Shown: in pieces, positions 18,977 to 27,278 of the stretch
How the letters are laid out: every line of letters begins with the position of its first letter
Numbering within the stretch: position 1 is the first letter of the stretch
Assembly (NCBI GenBank): GCA_947457875.1
Contig: CANGWV010000002.1
Coordinates: 1-57,670 of the forward strand
DNA length: 57,670 nucleotides
Direction: 5' to 3'
Source: Burkholderiaceae bacterium
GTDB taxonomy: Bacteria > Pseudomonadota > Gammaproteobacteria > Burkholderiales > Burkholderiaceae
Translations under genes and position numbers: made by a program
The notes under the pieces: generated by a model
The model's input: the letters and a program-made list of their open reading frames with translations, nothing else
Databases searched by the model: none
What the model was told of the DNA's origin: nothing

Positions 18977-19858
18977 ATGGGATTATTTGATTTAGTTAAA
19001 GGCAGGCCCTCGTTCATGGGCCAATTGCAATTTGATATGTGCGTTTTCCAATTTTATGGCGAGCGATTTAGATACGATAGCTTCCAACACTTTTGGCATG
19101 CAAGCACCCCAAAAGCGGATGGCGGAGAGGCGCGTTTAGTTGATCAACTTTACGCTTGCGAAGTTGAATTTCCTAAAGATGGCTTTCTGCATGCCCAGTT
19201 AGCGCAAGCATGCTTAGATATTGAAAAACATTGGTTTAATACCTATGGAATCAGCCCCGAGTCACATACGCTTTTTTTAAACATTAGCTTGCAGGCACGT
19301 CAAGCATATGAAGAATCAATTGCATTAGAGCCAGCAGAGCAAGTAGAGCCAAACCCTGAGCTACGGGTAGACGGCTGCAATACGTCCTTTAAAAAATACG
19401 AGCAAGGCCTTGCGGAGCTGGGCTTACCCCCATTTGATGATGCAATAAAAATTCATTTTTTTATGAACGACATTAATGAAAATTTATCTGCGTCATTTAA
19501 GTACAGCGGTAGCGTGCTTAAGGTCTTAGAGCAAGATTCCTATATGCAGGATGACGATGTGAGTTGGGGGCGCTGGACCCTTTTTAGAGACACCACTGGC
19601 TATACCGATATTTGGATTGTGCGGATTGAAGGGGGCAGGGCAGAAGTGGTGAAAATGGTCTCCAAGGTGGATGCCGATTCCTATAGTTTGGATGAGGCCC
19701 CCAGGGGCATTCAGTTCGACTCGGAAATTTTTAAAGCGATCGATAAGACGCGCATTACTGCATTTGATAATTCTGAATTTAATGACCCGCCGCCGCCGTA
19801 TTTCCAAATGCTATCGATGATGAAGGCGATAGCGACTAAACCCGATAGCGGTTCATAA
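18977..19858 (+). CDS. Uncharacterised protein between bactofilin genes
   Basis: I do not recognise this 293-residue protein. It has no signal peptide or membrane helix. It begins MGLFDLVKGRPSFMGQLQFD and has a helical middle (about 55-115) resembling degenerate TPR spacing, then a mixed alpha/beta C-terminus ending with a DPPPPYF stretch. It lies 53 bases after bactofilin A on the same strand, preceded by ACAGG, and is followed by a terminator, so it is probably co-transcribed with the bactofilin. Confidence 0.8.
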   Translation: MGLFDLVKGRPSFMGQLQFDMCVFQFYGERFRYDSFQHFWHASTPKADGGEARLVDQLYACEVEFPKDGFLHAQLAQACLDIEKHWFNTYGISPESHTLFLNISLQARQAYEESIALEPAEQVEPNPELRVDGCNTSFKKYEQGLAELGLPPFDDAIKIHFFMNDINENLSASFKYSGSVLKVLEQDSYMQDDDVSWGRWTLFRDTTGYTDIWIVRIEGGRAEVVKMVSKVDADSYSLDEAPRGIQFDSEIFKAIDKTRITAFDNSEFNDPPPPYFQMLSMMKAIATKPDSGS

Positions 19859-19861
19859 ATA

Positions 19862-19888
19862 AAAAATGCCCCAATACAGGGGCATTTT
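19862..19888. terminator. Bidirectional terminator between convergent genes
   Basis: AAATGCCCC (19864-19872) pairs with GGGGCATTT (19879-19887), flanked by A-rich and T-rich ends. It lies 3 bases after the plus-strand stop and 20 before the minus-strand bactofilin stop, so it can serve both. Confidence 0.8.
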
Positions 19889-19907
19889 GATGAAAGCGTT
19901 AAGTCAC

Positions 19908-20312
19908 TTACTCGGTGTCGTTAGAACCCATATTCTGATAACTTTGGGTATTCGATGAGGAGTAGCTTGACGACGACGGAATAGGATCAATCACCCTCAG
20001 CTCGCCACTCAGCTTCGCACCTTTTTCAACGCTCATTTCGGCGTATTGGGTCAGCCCAGTAATCTTAGCGCTGGAGCGAACATTCAGGTGATTGGTTACG
20101 TGAAGACCTTGGGTCACTTCGCCTCTAACTTCTACTATTTCTGCATTGATTCGCCCATTCACAATACCCGAGGTATCCACTAAAACCTCTTTTGTATTGA
20201 GCTCGCCCTCGACTAGTCCTGCAACGACAGCCATTTCTGGCACCTCAAATGTGCCTTTAACAATGACGCCTTCGCCAACAAAAAGAGATCCTTTTGGATT
20301 GTTATCGGTCAT
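19908..20312 (-). CDS. Bactofilin B
   Basis: The 134-residue protein has the bactofilin beta-helix from about residue 8 to 105 (GEGVIVKGTFEVPEMAVVAGLVEGELNTKEVLV...). The C-terminus is a low-complexity serine-rich tail (SSSSYSSSNTQSY). ATG 20312, preceded by AGGAT, is preferred over a TTG six bases upstream. It is transcribed against its two neighbours, so it has its own promoter. It is clearly paralogous to, but not a recent duplicate of, bactofilins A and C. Confidence 0.9.
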   Translation of the reverse strand: MTDNNPKGSLFVGEGVIVKGTFEVPEMAVVAGLVEGELNTKEVLVDTSGIVNGRINAEIVEVRGEVTQGLHVTNHLNVRSSAKITGLTQYAEMSVEKGAKLSGELRVIDPIPSSSSYSSSNTQSYQNMGSNDTE

Positions 20313-20408
20313 ATTCAATATCCTGAAGTAATAAATGTGAATCCATAATATAACAATATGGTCAGAAGATAAAAAGGGTACTTAAGACCATTGCCCTTAA
20401 TTGGGGCA

Positions 20409-20756
20409 TCATTTTTTCGTTGTAGTGGGGGTCGACAGCTCTGAAAACTGGTCTTTGAGGTTTTTTAGTTCGCCAATCTTGCTTTCGATGAGCGGAATCT
20501 GTTTTTGAAGGGCCAGCAGATTCTCGCGGTAATGGGCCTCAATCTCGTCCATTTCCTTGCGAGTGATCACCCCGCCCATCTCTTTCGTCATTTCGGGGCT
20601 AAATCGAATTGCCACCCGAAAGCCCAGAAAGTGGATGCCAATCCCGAATATCAAAAATGCACTAATAGACAAAAAAGCAATCTTTATAAGGGTTCTACCC
20701 GTTATTTTGATTTGCTTCATGGTCGAAGTGGATCCTGAAATCCAAATAAGCTGCAT
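20409..20756 (-). CDS. Single-pass membrane protein with C-terminal coiled coil
   Basis: Unknown protein. It has a basic N-terminus, one hydrophobic helix (IAFLSISAFLIFGIGIHFLGF), and a charged helical domain with heptad-like spacing (ITRKEMDEIEAHYRENLLALQKQIPLIESKIGELKNLK in parts) ending in TTTKK. The ATG at 20756 (MQLIWIS) has GAGG upstream; ATG 20720 (MKQIKITG) is an alternative and the frame is open to 20861. Position between bactofilin B and the RodZ-like gene suggests a membrane partner of that module (inference). Confidence 0.65.
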   Translation of the reverse strand: MQLIWISGSTSTMKQIKITGRTLIKIAFLSISAFLIFGIGIHFLGFRVAIRFSPEMTKEMGGVITRKEMDEIEAHYRENLLALQKQIPLIESKIGELKNLKDQFSELSTPTTTKK

Positions 20757-20965
20757 TTTGCTATTTTTCCTCGTTAGAGAAGGGTTGTTCCTTAGATACG
20801 CGCATTTTACCAGTTGGCATTGATTATTTAAGCCGAAGCAAACCGAATAAAATTCCTGCAAAGCAGGCTAATTTGCTAAGATCCAACATATTAAACAATA
20901 AAGACAAAAGTTAGCATTTTTAGTGTCTATTTTATTGCGGTGCAGTAAATAACAGGATATTGGGC

Positions 20966-21991
20966 ATGTCGCCAGTTAAAAATACCCCACTGCCAGATAT
21001 TCTTGGGTCCGCACTAAAGGCGGCTAGAGAGGCGCGCCGGTATGAGCGCGGTGAGTTAGCAAGCTTGTGCTGTTTATCCGCCAAAATGATCGCCGAGTTG
21101 GAAGAAGGAGGCATGAGCTCCTTCTATAGCTTTCCGTTAAAAATCAATGCCGCCAAACGCGTTGGCAAACTACTGAACCTTGCGGAATCGGATTACCTCA
21201 ATTACCCACGCGCAGTTATGGTGAGCTCAGAGGGCGTTGAAGAAGGGTCCTTAGAAGGGGAGATCAAAAATGAGACGAGCGAGGGCGCCCCTTCTGCAAT
21301 CGCATTCCCATCTCCGCGAGATGGGCTATCGGCCAACTCAGTTAATCCAGCAATAACGGAGCGCTTGGAGTGGCAAGAGCTGTTGACGGAAAAAGTGGGA
21401 GGGGATTTAGCCGAGGCAAATACTCGGGGTGGATTTCGGTTTCCAGTGAAGTCGGTCGCATTCCTTTCCCTTAGCATTGTGATTGTAGGAATCGTGTACA
21501 GCTTGAACTCAAAATACGATATTGCGCATCAGGTCGCTTTATTGCTAGAGCGAGAGGCAAAGCCACACGAAATTCTTCCTGCTGAGCCGCCAAAGGCGGC
21601 TAGTGATGAGGCAAGGGCCGAGGTTCAAAATGCGCCGGCCGAGGTAAGCCAAGAAGTTAAGCCCCCTGAAGCATCTGCTCTAGCAGCTGGCCAATGCCCT
21701 TTAAAACTGGATGGGCAATTGCTCAGTTATCAAACGCCGACTCCAACAAAGGCTGGTGACACTGTTAATATAAAAACACTCATCAAGCAGACGCTCTGCT
21801 TTATCGATGGTAGCGGTAAGCAGTTTGTGATTGCACTAGAGGCAAATACTGCGCATGCCTTTAAGGGCGTATCGCCTTTTACGGTTCTTGGTCAAGATTT
21901 AGACAATGTAGAGATGTTTTTTCAGGGGTGGAGAGTACGGCTACCAAACGTAGGATCAAAGCAAGTGAAGTTAGTCGAGGTTAATCTATAG
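20966..21991 (+). CDS. RodZ-like HTH / transmembrane / DUF4115 protein
   Basis: The 341-residue protein has RodZ architecture. An N-terminal XRE-type helix-turn-helix (about residues 6-75, LGSALKAAREARRYERGELASL and ELEEGGMSSFYSFPLKINAAKRVGKLLNL) corresponds to the part of RodZ that binds MreB. One transmembrane helix lies near residues 165-182. A variable acidic linker precedes a C-terminal DUF4115-like domain (ALEANTAHAFKGVSPFTVLG). The usual betaproteobacterial rodZ is next to ispG; this copy sits among bactofilins, so it is probably a specialised paralogue. ATG 20966 is chosen over a TTG 6 bases upstream. Confidence 0.85.
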   Translation: MSPVKNTPLPDILGSALKAAREARRYERGELASLCCLSAKMIAELEEGGMSSFYSFPLKINAAKRVGKLLNLAESDYLNYPRAVMVSSEGVEEGSLEGEIKNETSEGAPSAIAFPSPRDGLSANSVNPAITERLEWQELLTEKVGGDLAEANTRGGFRFPVKSVAFLSLSIVIVGIVYSLNSKYDIAHQVALLLEREAKPHEILPAEPPKAASDEARAEVQNAPAEVSQEVKPPEASALAAGQCPLKLDGQLLSYQTPTPTKAGDTVNIKTLIKQTLCFIDGSGKQFVIALEANTAHAFKGVSPFTVLGQDLDNVEMFFQGWRVRLPNVGSKQVKLVEVNL

Positions 21992-22028
21992 ATCGCTATC
22001 GTGCGCGCTATTTTTCTGAGGTATTAAC

Positions 22029-22496
22029 ATGTTCGAATTTTCTAAAAAAGGCCCGATGGCCGATACGCAACTGAGTTATGCCAGCACGATTGGAGCTGGG
22101 TCGACGATTAAAGGCAACTTCACGCACCGTGGCAATGCTCTCTTATCCGGCCACCTGATAGGTGATATGCATCAGGAGGAGGATTCTGCTGGATCTCATG
22201 AGGGCTACACCGCTGTCGTTGGTAAGGCAGGCTTTATCGAGGGCAATATCTACAGCTCCCACGCCATTATTATTGGTCGTATCGAGGGCTCGGTTTATGC
22301 CAAGGGCCGCGTTGAAATTTATCCGGGGGCCGTTGTGAATGGCGATGTGACGTATTCACAGATTAACGTGCATCCGGATGCCAAGGTAAATGGTAATTTG
22401 AAGTGCTTACTTTCAGATTCAGTGGCGCATTTGGCTGGTGAACCAGCAGACTCAGGCTTAAACAATGTGTTGCCGATAAAAAAGGCGGAAGGATAG
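22029..22496 (+). CDS. Bactofilin C
   Basis: The 155-residue bactofilin has its beta-helix from about residue 15 to 125 (GAGSTIKGNFTHRGNALLSGHLIGDMHQ, then GNIYSSHAIIIGRIEGSVYAKGRVEIYPGAVVNGDVTYSQINVHPDAKVNGNL in parts). Its core is closest to bactofilin A (shared GDVTYxQ and V-x-L/I-x-P/E-GA-V motifs). It lies 37 bases after the RodZ-like gene with GAGG before the ATG, so the two are probably in one transcript. This physical coupling to a MreB-type adaptor is unusual. Confidence 0.9.
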   Translation: MFEFSKKGPMADTQLSYASTIGAGSTIKGNFTHRGNALLSGHLIGDMHQEEDSAGSHEGYTAVVGKAGFIEGNIYSSHAIIIGRIEGSVYAKGRVEIYPGAVVNGDVTYSQINVHPDAKVNGNLKCLLSDSVAHLAGEPADSGLNNVLPIKKAEG

Positions 22497-22506
22497 TAAA
22501 AATGGC

Positions 22507-22541
22507 AGGCGCAGATAAAGGACTCTGTAGCGCCTACTTTT
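22507..22541 (+). terminator. Possible terminator after bactofilin C
   Basis: AGGCGC (22507-22512) pairs with GCGCCT (22530-22535) followed by ACTTTTC. The long loop and short T run make it weak. Confidence 0.4.
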
Positions 22542-22583
22542 CAAAGTGAATCACTTCACGGTGTAAAGCCACTAAGCAAATAG

Positions 22584-22608
22584 AAAAATAAGCCTACTTA
22601 GGGTAGGC
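22584..22608 (-). terminator. Terminator overlapping the stop codon of the minus-strand gene
   Basis: On the minus strand GCCTAC-N5-GTAGGC is followed by TTATTTTTC. The stem includes the last codons and stop of the 22594-22971 gene. Confidence 0.7.
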
Positions 22609-22971
22609 CACATTCTTTTGCAAATCTTGCAGCATCCACGTCTTGGTTAAATCGCCAGTAGGACCGTATGCAACGAAGGCATAAAGCAATCCCAAAACCA
22701 GCAACGCAATCAATAAAACCTTCAGATTGGAGTAGTCACGTGGAGCTGGAGCTAGCTTGGGGGCAGCGGTTTGCTTGGGTGGAGCAAATAGTTCTGGAAA
22801 TGCAGACTCAACACTGGCGTTTGCATTTTTAACATGACGATGGACGTGTTCTTCGCTCATCCCTTGTTGCAGTCCGAGGGCGGCGCTCTGATATTCCTGG
22901 CTCGCAGACTCTAAGGACTTCGCAATGTGCATGTAGCGTTTTTGGCGCTCGTTGAATTCCGGGGTCGTCAT
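22594..22971 (-). CDS. Small single-pass membrane protein, unknown
   Basis: The 125-residue protein has a helical cytoplasmic N-terminal part (residues 1-50, including ERQKRYMHIAKSLESASQEYQSAALGLQQGM), a proline/alanine linker (62-80), one membrane helix (about 83-101) and a short tail. It lies 28 bases downstream of the 23000-23272 gene on the same strand, so the two are likely an operon. No function can be assigned. Its membership of this membrane-protein-rich bactofilin region is the main clue. Confidence 0.75.
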   Translation of the reverse strand: MTTPEFNERQKRYMHIAKSLESASQEYQSAALGLQQGMSEEHVHRHVKNANASVESAFPELFAPPKQTAAPKLAPAPRDYSNLKVLLIALLVLGLLYAFVAYGPTGDLTKTWMLQDLQKNVAYPK

Positions 22972-22999
22972 GGGCCTATTCGCAAAAGTATAGAGGGAT

Positions 23000-23272
23000 T
23001 TAGATCAAAAATTTACTAACAACGTACAGCATTAGTCCGAAGATTAAAAGGTATCCAAAGCCTTTTGCAAGCGCACGTTCAACCCCCTTTTGAACGATCC
23101 TATTCTGAATACTCTCGTCTGCCACAATATTCTTAATATTCCAAAGGTCCTTGCGAATTACGTTCAGGCTTTCATCTGATTTGCGATCCCTTTGTGCAAG
23201 GGTAGAACTAATCTCAGCCATGTGCGCATTTATTTCTTTTAGTTCCTTGATTGCGTCATCCAAATTGCCCAT
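23000..23272 (-). CDS. Small tail-anchored coiled-coil protein, unknown
   Basis: The 90-residue protein has an amphipathic, heptad-rich N-terminal two thirds (LDDAIKELKEINAHMAEISSTLAQ) and a C-terminal hydrophobic helix (about 71-89), so it is probably anchored in the inner membrane with a cytoplasmic coil. It is the first gene of the small minus-strand operon. I do not recognise a family. Confidence 0.75.
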   Translation of the reverse strand: MGNLDDAIKELKEINAHMAEISSTLAQRDRKSDESLNVIRKDLWNIKNIVADESIQNRIVQKGVERALAKGFGYLLIFGLMLYVVSKFLI

Positions 23273-23454
23273 ATTTATCCCAAAATAGTGTTTGTGCGAA
23301 TCGTTTGAAGCGTAAGCTCGGCGACATTGACGAATACCCTAGATTATTGCAAATCTTGCTTCAGGCCTACTAATTGCTGGAAACCTAAAGATTATGCTTT
23401 ATAGTAACGCTGAGCCAGTGTGATGGCCTAAACGTTAATATTTCCCTCTTAAAG

Positions 23455-24030
23455 ATGACTCGCAGCATGGATAGCAAGCCCCAAACGATCGTAAGTCGGG
23501 TAGTGTCCTTAGCAAAAAAAATTGCTAAGGGCTTGCTATATGCCTTGGCTGCTTTGATAGTGGTTTATTTCCTTTTTAAAGTGTGGGAATACACCGCCGA
23601 ATCAGATCAGCAGCAGGCAACGAAAGTGTTGCGGGCTGAGCAAGGTGAACAGTTTACAAATTTAAGTAAGCAGATCGCACCCTACTCTCCATTGGTTGTC
23701 GGTAGCTCTTCGCTCCAGTTTGTGAAGCGCGCAGTAAATGAGCCCCTATTTCAATACCTGCTTGGCAACAGTTACCAAACTTTCATTACTGCTCTGGAAG
23801 ACAGTGCCTCTATCGTTTACGTAGGTCCGTTTATTTTTGGCTCAGGCTGTCAGAAATCAGGATGCGCACTATCGCAGGCCGCTTACATAATAGATCCCAG
23901 CAAGGGACGTGTTTATGCCGCTACGATCGAAAATGGCAAAACACGGTATTTTGGTTTTACTGAAGGCGAACCAATCCCGGCAGCGTTTGAAAGTTGGGCT
24001 GCGAAATCGATTGCGGGGGAATCCAAATGA
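23455..24030 (+). CDS. Membrane-anchored protein of unknown function
   Basis: The 191-residue protein has one N-terminal membrane helix (about residues 25-43) and a soluble domain, probably periplasmic, with two close cysteines (FGSGCQKSGCALSQAAYII) that could form a disulphide. The C-terminus (KGRVYAATIENGKTRYFGFTEGEP) has strand-like character. A second ATG at 23467 is an alternative start. The stop overlaps the next start (ATGA), so it is coupled to the following secreted protein. Confidence 0.75.
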   Translation: MTRSMDSKPQTIVSRVVSLAKKIAKGLLYALAALIVVYFLFKVWEYTAESDQQQATKVLRAEQGEQFTNLSKQIAPYSPLVVGSSSLQFVKRAVNEPLFQYLLGNSYQTFITALEDSASIVYVGPFIFGSGCQKSGCALSQAAYIIDPSKGRVYAATIENGKTRYFGFTEGEPIPAAFESWAAKSIAGESK

Positions 24031-24515
24031 GCACTTGCTTGAGCAAATGCAAACCGCTCTTTCAATTCAGTGTTGCCTGCGTTTTATTGATGCTGGCTTG
24101 CGGTGCAGATGCAAAGCCTCCTCCAGAATCAAATATAAGCAAGGCTGCAGACCCTAGGGGAGCAAAAAAAGCAAGTAACAATAGCGATATTGTTCTGAGT
24201 AAAAATGCCGAGACCACCTTGTATTTGCTTGCGGGTTGGGCTAAGGCAGAGGGCCCTACCACTTGGTATACCGTTTCAGCCCACTTTAACAAAGACCAAA
24301 TCGCCCCCGAGGGCAAGCCATTTAATTTATTTAGTGCTAGCGGTGCTATGGATTGTAAAGAAAACTCCTTTTTTTATTATCGAACGTCCTATCTGTTTTT
24401 TGATGCGAAGACGGGGTCGCTCAATGAAGTGTATTTCGAAAAAAATAAATCCAAGTCAATGCCGATTGATTCTGGCAGCATCGAAGGTGATGTTAAAAAC
24501 ACCATTTGTAAATAA
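24027..24515 (+). CDS. Secreted surface-adhesin-E-like protein
   Basis: The 162-residue protein starts at the ATG overlapping the preceding stop. It has a signal peptide with hydrophobic core FSVACVLLMLACG (a lipobox-like LLMLAC is also present). The mature part has the sparse pattern of surface-adhesin-E-like proteins: a single DCK in GAMDCKENS followed by an aromatic strand (FFYYRTSYLFF) and a terminal cysteine (NTICK). The function of such proteins in betaproteobacteria is not established; they are probably periplasmic or outer-membrane associated. Confidence 0.7.
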   Translation: MSTCLSKCKPLFQFSVACVLLMLACGADAKPPPESNISKAADPRGAKKASNNSDIVLSKNAETTLYLLAGWAKAEGPTTWYTVSAHFNKDQIAPEGKPFNLFSASGAMDCKENSFFYYRTSYLFFDAKTGSLNEVYFEKNKSKSMPIDSGSIEGDVKNTICK

Positions 24516-24538
24516 TTCATCGAACGCTGAAGTCAGTT

Positions 24539-25267
24539 ATGGCACTCAGCAAAACCACCACCGTACCCTTGGCTAGCAATCCCGTCGATTCTGATCTAGC
24601 CCTTGCTGCAGTGCAATTTAAACAGCACCTGGCGCATTTACAGGAGATTCTGCAAGGGGAAAATCGTCAGGCCATGATTGATTTTCTGACGCAGGATCCA
24701 AGTGCAACTCCACTTCAGCGGCGGGTGCTGATGGAATTGTTGGATGGGGCACATAAGACGGGGCTCGCTAATCGCGATGAATTAACTGGAATGTTGACGC
24801 GGTCCAGTCTGTTGGAGCGCTTTTCTGAAAAGAATCCCTCTGTGCGCAATAAGAAAACCGCCTTAACCCTGTACTTTATTGATTTGGACGGGTTTAAACG
24901 CATTAACGATCAGCACGGGCATGCAATCGGTGACCGGGTTTTGACTGCAGTCGGCGCCCGCATTCAAGGCGCGATCAGGCCGACTGATATGGCGGTGCGC
25001 TGGGGAGGTGATGAATTTATTGCGGTGTTCGAGGGCGTGTACGAGGCGGAGTTGGTAATCCAATTGGCCGCTCGCTTACTCAGAATTATTACTGCTCCCC
25101 TGCATTTAAGCTCCGACCAATCGATCGAGGTCGTATTGGGTGCCAGTATTGGGATTGCAATTGGAGGCGATGTCAATTCATCCATTGTTGATTTAATTGA
25201 TCAAGCCGATCGAGCAATGTACCAAGCAAAAAAATCAGGAAAAAACAGCATTCACATTTTTCCTTGA
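24539..25267 (+). CDS. Diguanylate cyclase with GGDEF domain
   Basis: It makes cyclic di-GMP from GTP in the cytoplasm. The 242-residue protein has a helical N-terminal region without membrane segments (1-75) and a GGDEF domain with an intact active-site motif GGDEF at 156-160. The inhibitory I-site RPTD is five residues upstream, so product feedback is expected. It lies near two PilZ (c-di-GMP receptor) genes and the flagellar cluster. The gene converges on rpoN with only 3 bases between the stops. Confidence 0.92.
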   Translation: MALSKTTTVPLASNPVDSDLALAAVQFKQHLAHLQEILQGENRQAMIDFLTQDPSATPLQRRVLMELLDGAHKTGLANRDELTGMLTRSSLLERFSEKNPSVRNKKTALTLYFIDLDGFKRINDQHGHAIGDRVLTAVGARIQGAIRPTDMAVRWGGDEFIAVFEGVYEAELVIQLAARLLRIITAPLHLSSDQSIEVVLGASIGIAIGGDVNSSIVDLIDQADRAMYQAKKSGKNSIHIFP

Positions 25268-25270
25268 GTG

Positions 25271-26662
25271 TTAGTCCTTGCGCAGGTGTACTGCTGGGAT
25301 GCGCAGCGATTCGCGGTATTTTGCTACGGTTCTTCTGGCAATCACATAGCCTTGATCATTCAATAATTTTGCAATATGGGTATCGGAGATGGGCTTTGCG
25401 CTTGATTCGCCCTCCACAATTTGCTTAATTAGCGCTTGCACTGCGGTTGAGGAAATGGCACCTCCTTTTTCCGAACTCAGCTGACTGCTAAAAAAGTATT
25501 TGAATTCGTAAATGCCCAGCGGACACGATAAGTATTTTTGGGTTGTTACGCGTGAAATCGTTGATTCATGCATATTCACACTTTCGGCGATTTCTCGCAG
25601 TACCAGCGGTCGCATACCAACCGCTCCCATAGAGAAAAAGGTTTGCTGGCGAGCAACGATTTCTTGCGCTACCTTCAGAATGGTCTCTTCTCGCTGCGCA
25701 ATGTTTTTTACGATCCAGCTCGCTTCCAGCATTTTTTGTTTTAATGCACCATCTGCCTTCTTACCCCCATTTTCATTGAGGATTCTGGCGTATTCCGTAT
25801 TCAGGGAAATGCGGGGTTTGGCACTTGGATTGGATTCCACCACCCACTTTCCACGGCTTGGTTTGACGACCACGTCGGGCAGGACCCATTGATCATGCTC
25901 ACGTTCAAATTGACCGCCGGGGTTGTGTTGCAATCGCCGTATGCACTCAACTGCCTTCATCACTTCAGCTTGTGATTTACCGCAGGCTTGTTTTATCTTG
26001 AGCCAATCTTTAGAGCCCACTTGATTTAAGTGCGTATTCACAATGCGTTTTGCAAGTGCCCATTCATCGGCATTGTTTTTCTGTTCATGGAGGATGCGAT
26101 CAATTTGCAATGAGAGGCACTCGGCAAGACTGCGCGCACCAACGCCTGGGGGGTCGAGCGCTTGCAGTGCGATTAAGCCCGATTCGATGCGCTCCATTGC
26201 GCTTAGAGAGCTGCCCGTTAATTGAGCACCAATTTCGCTATGAATGGATTCCAGATCATCCACCAAGTAGCCTCTGTCATCAAGGCATCCGGCTAAATAG
26301 GCAAGCAGGGATTGTTCTTGGCTAGGAATATTCAGTAACTGAATTTGCTCTTCGAGGTACTCCAGCAGGGTTTGCTTATGTGCCACGCGCTCATGTCGCT
26401 CCACCCAGTCCTCATCATCCTGGCTTACCGGATTACTATTGGACCAATTGTTTTGGGCCACTTCGATGCGTTCATTGGATTGGCTGAGATTAGACTCGAT
26501 TTCTGGGTTGGGCTCGAACTCCAAGAGAGGGTTTTCTTCTGCCGCTTTTGCTAATTCTTGCTCAAGCTCATTATTGGATAGTTGCAAGAGCTTGATGGCC
26601 TGCTGCAGTTGCGGTGTGAGGCTAACCTGTGGGCTAAGTCTAGTGTTGAGCGATATAGCCAT
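25271..26662 (-). CDS. rpoN: RNA polymerase sigma-54 factor RpoN
   Basis: The 463-residue sigma factor recognises -24/-12 promoters and needs an AAA+ activator. Region I is glutamine/leucine rich (LSPQVSLTPQLQQAIKLLQLSNNELEQEL in parts); a core-binding and HTH domain follow, and the C-terminal RpoN box is visible as ARRTVAKYRESLRIP. In most proteobacteria rpoN lies in the lptB-rpoN-hpf-ptsN cluster; here none of those neighbours is present. The gene instead sits among bactofilin, c-di-GMP and flagellar genes, so it may be a second, cluster-specific copy. No activator is in the window. Confidence 0.95.
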   Translation of the reverse strand: MAISLNTRLSPQVSLTPQLQQAIKLLQLSNNELEQELAKAAEENPLLEFEPNPEIESNLSQSNERIEVAQNNWSNSNPVSQDDEDWVERHERVAHKQTLLEYLEEQIQLLNIPSQEQSLLAYLAGCLDDRGYLVDDLESIHSEIGAQLTGSSLSAMERIESGLIALQALDPPGVGARSLAECLSLQIDRILHEQKNNADEWALAKRIVNTHLNQVGSKDWLKIKQACGKSQAEVMKAVECIRRLQHNPGGQFEREHDQWVLPDVVVKPSRGKWVVESNPSAKPRISLNTEYARILNENGGKKADGALKQKMLEASWIVKNIAQREETILKVAQEIVARQQTFFSMGAVGMRPLVLREIAESVNMHESTISRVTTQKYLSCPLGIYEFKYFFSSQLSSEKGGAISSTAVQALIKQIVEGESSAKPISDTHIAKLLNDQGYVIARRTVAKYRESLRIPAVHLRKD

Positions 26663-26924
26663 GAGCGGATCTAGGGGCGATTAATGGCTAGGGTCCTGGA
26701 GTTCGGCCCATTCGGTATTGTTTTATCCAATATCCAGTTCAGAAAGTGCAGTTCAAAAAACATACCCCCATTCTAACCAGAAGTAATGAATAAATTGCTT
26801 TATAAATTATGGGCTTAAGGAGTTTTACTAGGCTGCAAGGCAATTTTGCGGCATTATTGATCTAATCAAAAGAGCCGGTATGGCCGTATTAAGAGAACGA
26901 CAGAATAAATAGGCATTTCATATT

Positions 26925-27113
26925 ATGGAAAATCCAGTCATTACCGAGCACCGCATACGTGGCGAGCGCTTCTACACCATCGAAAAGAGCAGCAAAATTG
27001 CTTTTTACACAACCAATATTGCTGCGGCGCGCTATTGGGTCAAGCACGTCATCAACGGGGAATCGATTCCTGTACCAGTGGATGGCGGCACTGAGGATGC
27101 ACCCATCGCCTAA
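26925..27113 (+). CDS. Small hypothetical protein
   Basis: A 62-residue basic-to-neutral protein (ITEHRIRGERFYTIEKSSKIAFYTTN) with no membrane helix or signal. The sequence looks coding (mixed hydrophobic strands and a helix, AAARYWVKHVING) but no family is recognised. It stands alone downstream of the rpoN promoter region, with weak ribosome-binding sequence. Moderate confidence. Confidence 0.55.
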   Translation: MENPVITEHRIRGERFYTIEKSSKIAFYTTNIAAARYWVKHVINGESIPVPVDGGTEDAPIA

Positions 27114-27278
27114 ATTGGGGTTTTAAAGCGGGGCGCAATATCGAGCTCCGAGAGCCATGCCCCGTTTGGCGGCAACATCGCGTGAGGCGCCACGATGCCC
27201 CCATTGCATTTACCCCTTTGAGGGCTACTTTTACCCCCTAGATGTCCGTATAATTGCCAATTTATATGGTTTTGGACC

